Positions 23,755 through 24,597 of a DNA stretch of 24,597 bases are shown in pieces (positions within the stretch are counted from its first letter, which is position 1; each line of letters begins with the position of its first letter). The stretch spans positions 1 to 24,597 of the forward strand of contig JAEZEB010000195.1 in NCBI GenBank assembly GCA_023438115.1, written 5' to 3'. The notes beneath the pieces were generated by a model. That model worked only from the letters and a program-made list of their open reading frames with translations, made no database searches and was not told the origin of the DNA. The DNA is from Pseudomonadota bacterium. GTDB taxonomy: Bacteria > Pseudomonadota > Gammaproteobacteria > Burkholderiales > Burkholderiaceae_C. The position numbers and the translations under genes were made by a program.

Positions 23755-24597
23755 ATGTTGACAGCAGTACAGGGACGGCGCGGCATGGCCGTCGCGCCGC
23801 ACGCGCTCGCCGCACAATCCGCGCTCGACGTGTTGCGCGAAGGCGGCAACGCGATCGAAGCGATGATCGCCGCCGCCGCGACGATCGCAGTCGTGTATCC
23901 GCACATGAACTCGATCGGCGGCGACAGCTTCTGGCTCATGCATACGCCGGGCCACGCGCCGGGCGCCATCGATGCGTGCGGGGCCGCCGCTGCGCAGGCT
24001 TCCATCGACTGGTATCGGGAGCATCGTATCGAAGCCGCGATCCCGTTCCGCGGCGGTCTTGCCGCGAACACCGTCGCAGGCACGATCGCAGGCTGGGGCG
24101 CCGCTTACGAGCTCTCGCGCAGCGCGCTCCGCGGGCGCATACCTTTTCGCCGCCTGCTCGAAGACGCAATCTTCTACGCGAGTCGCGGCGTGCCGGTGAC
24201 GCGCAGCCAGGCGTCTATCACCGCGAAAAAGGCGGGCGAGCTGCGCGCGCACTCCGGCTTCGCATCGACTTTCCTGATTCGCGGCAAGGTGCCGGAGACC
24301 GGCGCGCTGTTCGTGCAGCCGCGCCTCGCGGCGACGCTGGAGCGCATTGCGCACAAGGGTACCGATGACTTCTACCGCGGCGAGCTCGCCCGCGCCGTCG
24401 CGAAAGATCTCGAGCGCAGCGGCAGTCCGCTCAAACTGCAGGATCTGGGCGCGCACCGCGCGCGTCTCGCCGATCCGCTGCAGGTGAAGCATCGCGTGGG
24501 CACCCTCTACAACACGATGCCGCCGACGCAGGGCCTCGTGTCGCTGCTGATACTCGCGATCCTCGACGAGCTGCGCGTGCGCAAGACCGCCACCGCG
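23755..24597 (+). CDS. Gamma-glutamyltransferase-family protein, N-terminal part
   Basis: The frame runs open from ATG 23755 to the window end, giving 281 residues of a protein usually over 500 long; the small subunit with the nucleophilic Thr is not in view. Family landmarks are RGMAVAPHALAAQSALDVLREGGNAIEAMIAAAATIAVVYPHMNSIGGDSFWLMH (9-63) and TMPPTQGLVSLLIL (254-267). Where classical enzymes have the gamma-glutamyl-binding Arg in LDFREMAP, this one reads IDACGAAA (72-79), so the reaction may differ. There is no signal peptide, unlike periplasmic Ggt. Codon use (more CTC, GAT, CGT) differs from the genes on its left, which fits a foreign or misjoined origin. Confidence 0.85.
   Translation, partial: MLTAVQGRRGMAVAPHALAAQSALDVLREGGNAIEAMIAAAATIAVVYPHMNSIGGDSFWLMHTPGHAPGAIDACGAAAAQASIDWYREHRIEAAIPFRGGLAANTVAGTIAGWGAAYELSRSALRGRIPFRRLLEDAIFYASRGVPVTRSQASITAKKAGELRAHSGFASTFLIRGKVPETGALFVQPRLAATLERIAHKGTDDFYRGELARAVAKDLERSGSPLKLQDLGAHRARLADPLQVKHRVGTLYNTMPPTQGLVSLLILAILDELRVRKTATA

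Overview
The window is GC-rich (about 70% by eye) and densely coded. Gene content and protein style point to a betaproteobacterium of the order Burkholderiales, most likely Comamonadaceae (Ramlibacter/Variovorax-like). This is an inference from priA next to hemE, the form of HemE and MetY, and strong CTG/GGC/GCG codon preference. No database search was run.

Layout. 1-527: 3' part of rsmI (+). 660-4177: priA and hemE (both -), separated by a 356-bp non-coding region full of dyads. 4216-5304: a TPR-methyltransferase (+). 5365-10727: a minus-strand run of alaX-type editing protein, DsbD/ScsB-like reductase, periplasmic redoxin, CoA-binding protein and metY, with very short gaps or overlaps from dsbD onward. 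10780-11973: a Fic AMPylase with its own winged helix (-). 12070-12243: a small membrane ORF (-). 12337-12816: an Lrp/AsnC regulator (-), divergent from 12921-15536, an orphan homodimeric-type E1 dehydrogenase (+). 15546-16265: a lipoprotein of unknown function (-). 16440-17243: a creatininase-family amidohydrolase (+). 17390-17569: a 59-aa hypothetical (+). 17612-18079: a DUF1348/NTF2-like protein (+). 18081-19923: PAS-histidine kinase and LuxR-type response regulator (+). 20039-23628: ABC transporter (binding protein, permease, ATPase) and cyanase cynS (+), all overlapping. 23755-24597: the start of a gamma-glutamyltransferase-family gene (+), open at the window edge.

How the genes work together. 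The right-hand cluster reads as a cyanate (or nitrate-like anion) uptake and detoxification operon: binding protein, permease and ATPase import, and cyanase converts cyanate plus bicarbonate to ammonia and CO2. The two-component pair just upstream, followed by several GCAC/GTGC dyads, is a plausible regulator. The minus-strand block at 5-10 kb combines periplasmic thiol reduction (DsbD feeding a redoxin) with sulfhydrylation by MetY. The Lrp gene and E1 gene form a divergent regulator-enzyme pair that resembles the mdeR/mdeB arrangement of 2-oxobutyrate metabolism.

The clearest anomaly is at about 23587. CynS reaches its normal family C-terminus, but no stop codon follows; the frame runs 13 codons into a strong hairpin, and the sequence beyond it has different codon habits. 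This is either a recombination or insertion junction or a chimeric assembly. I found no CRISPR array, tRNA, rRNA, insertion sequence or phage gene. Nothing here is a clearly new multi-gene system; the best leads are the hemE-priA dyad region, the self-regulating Fic candidate, the two unannotated small ORFs, the regulator-E1 pair and the cynS junction.
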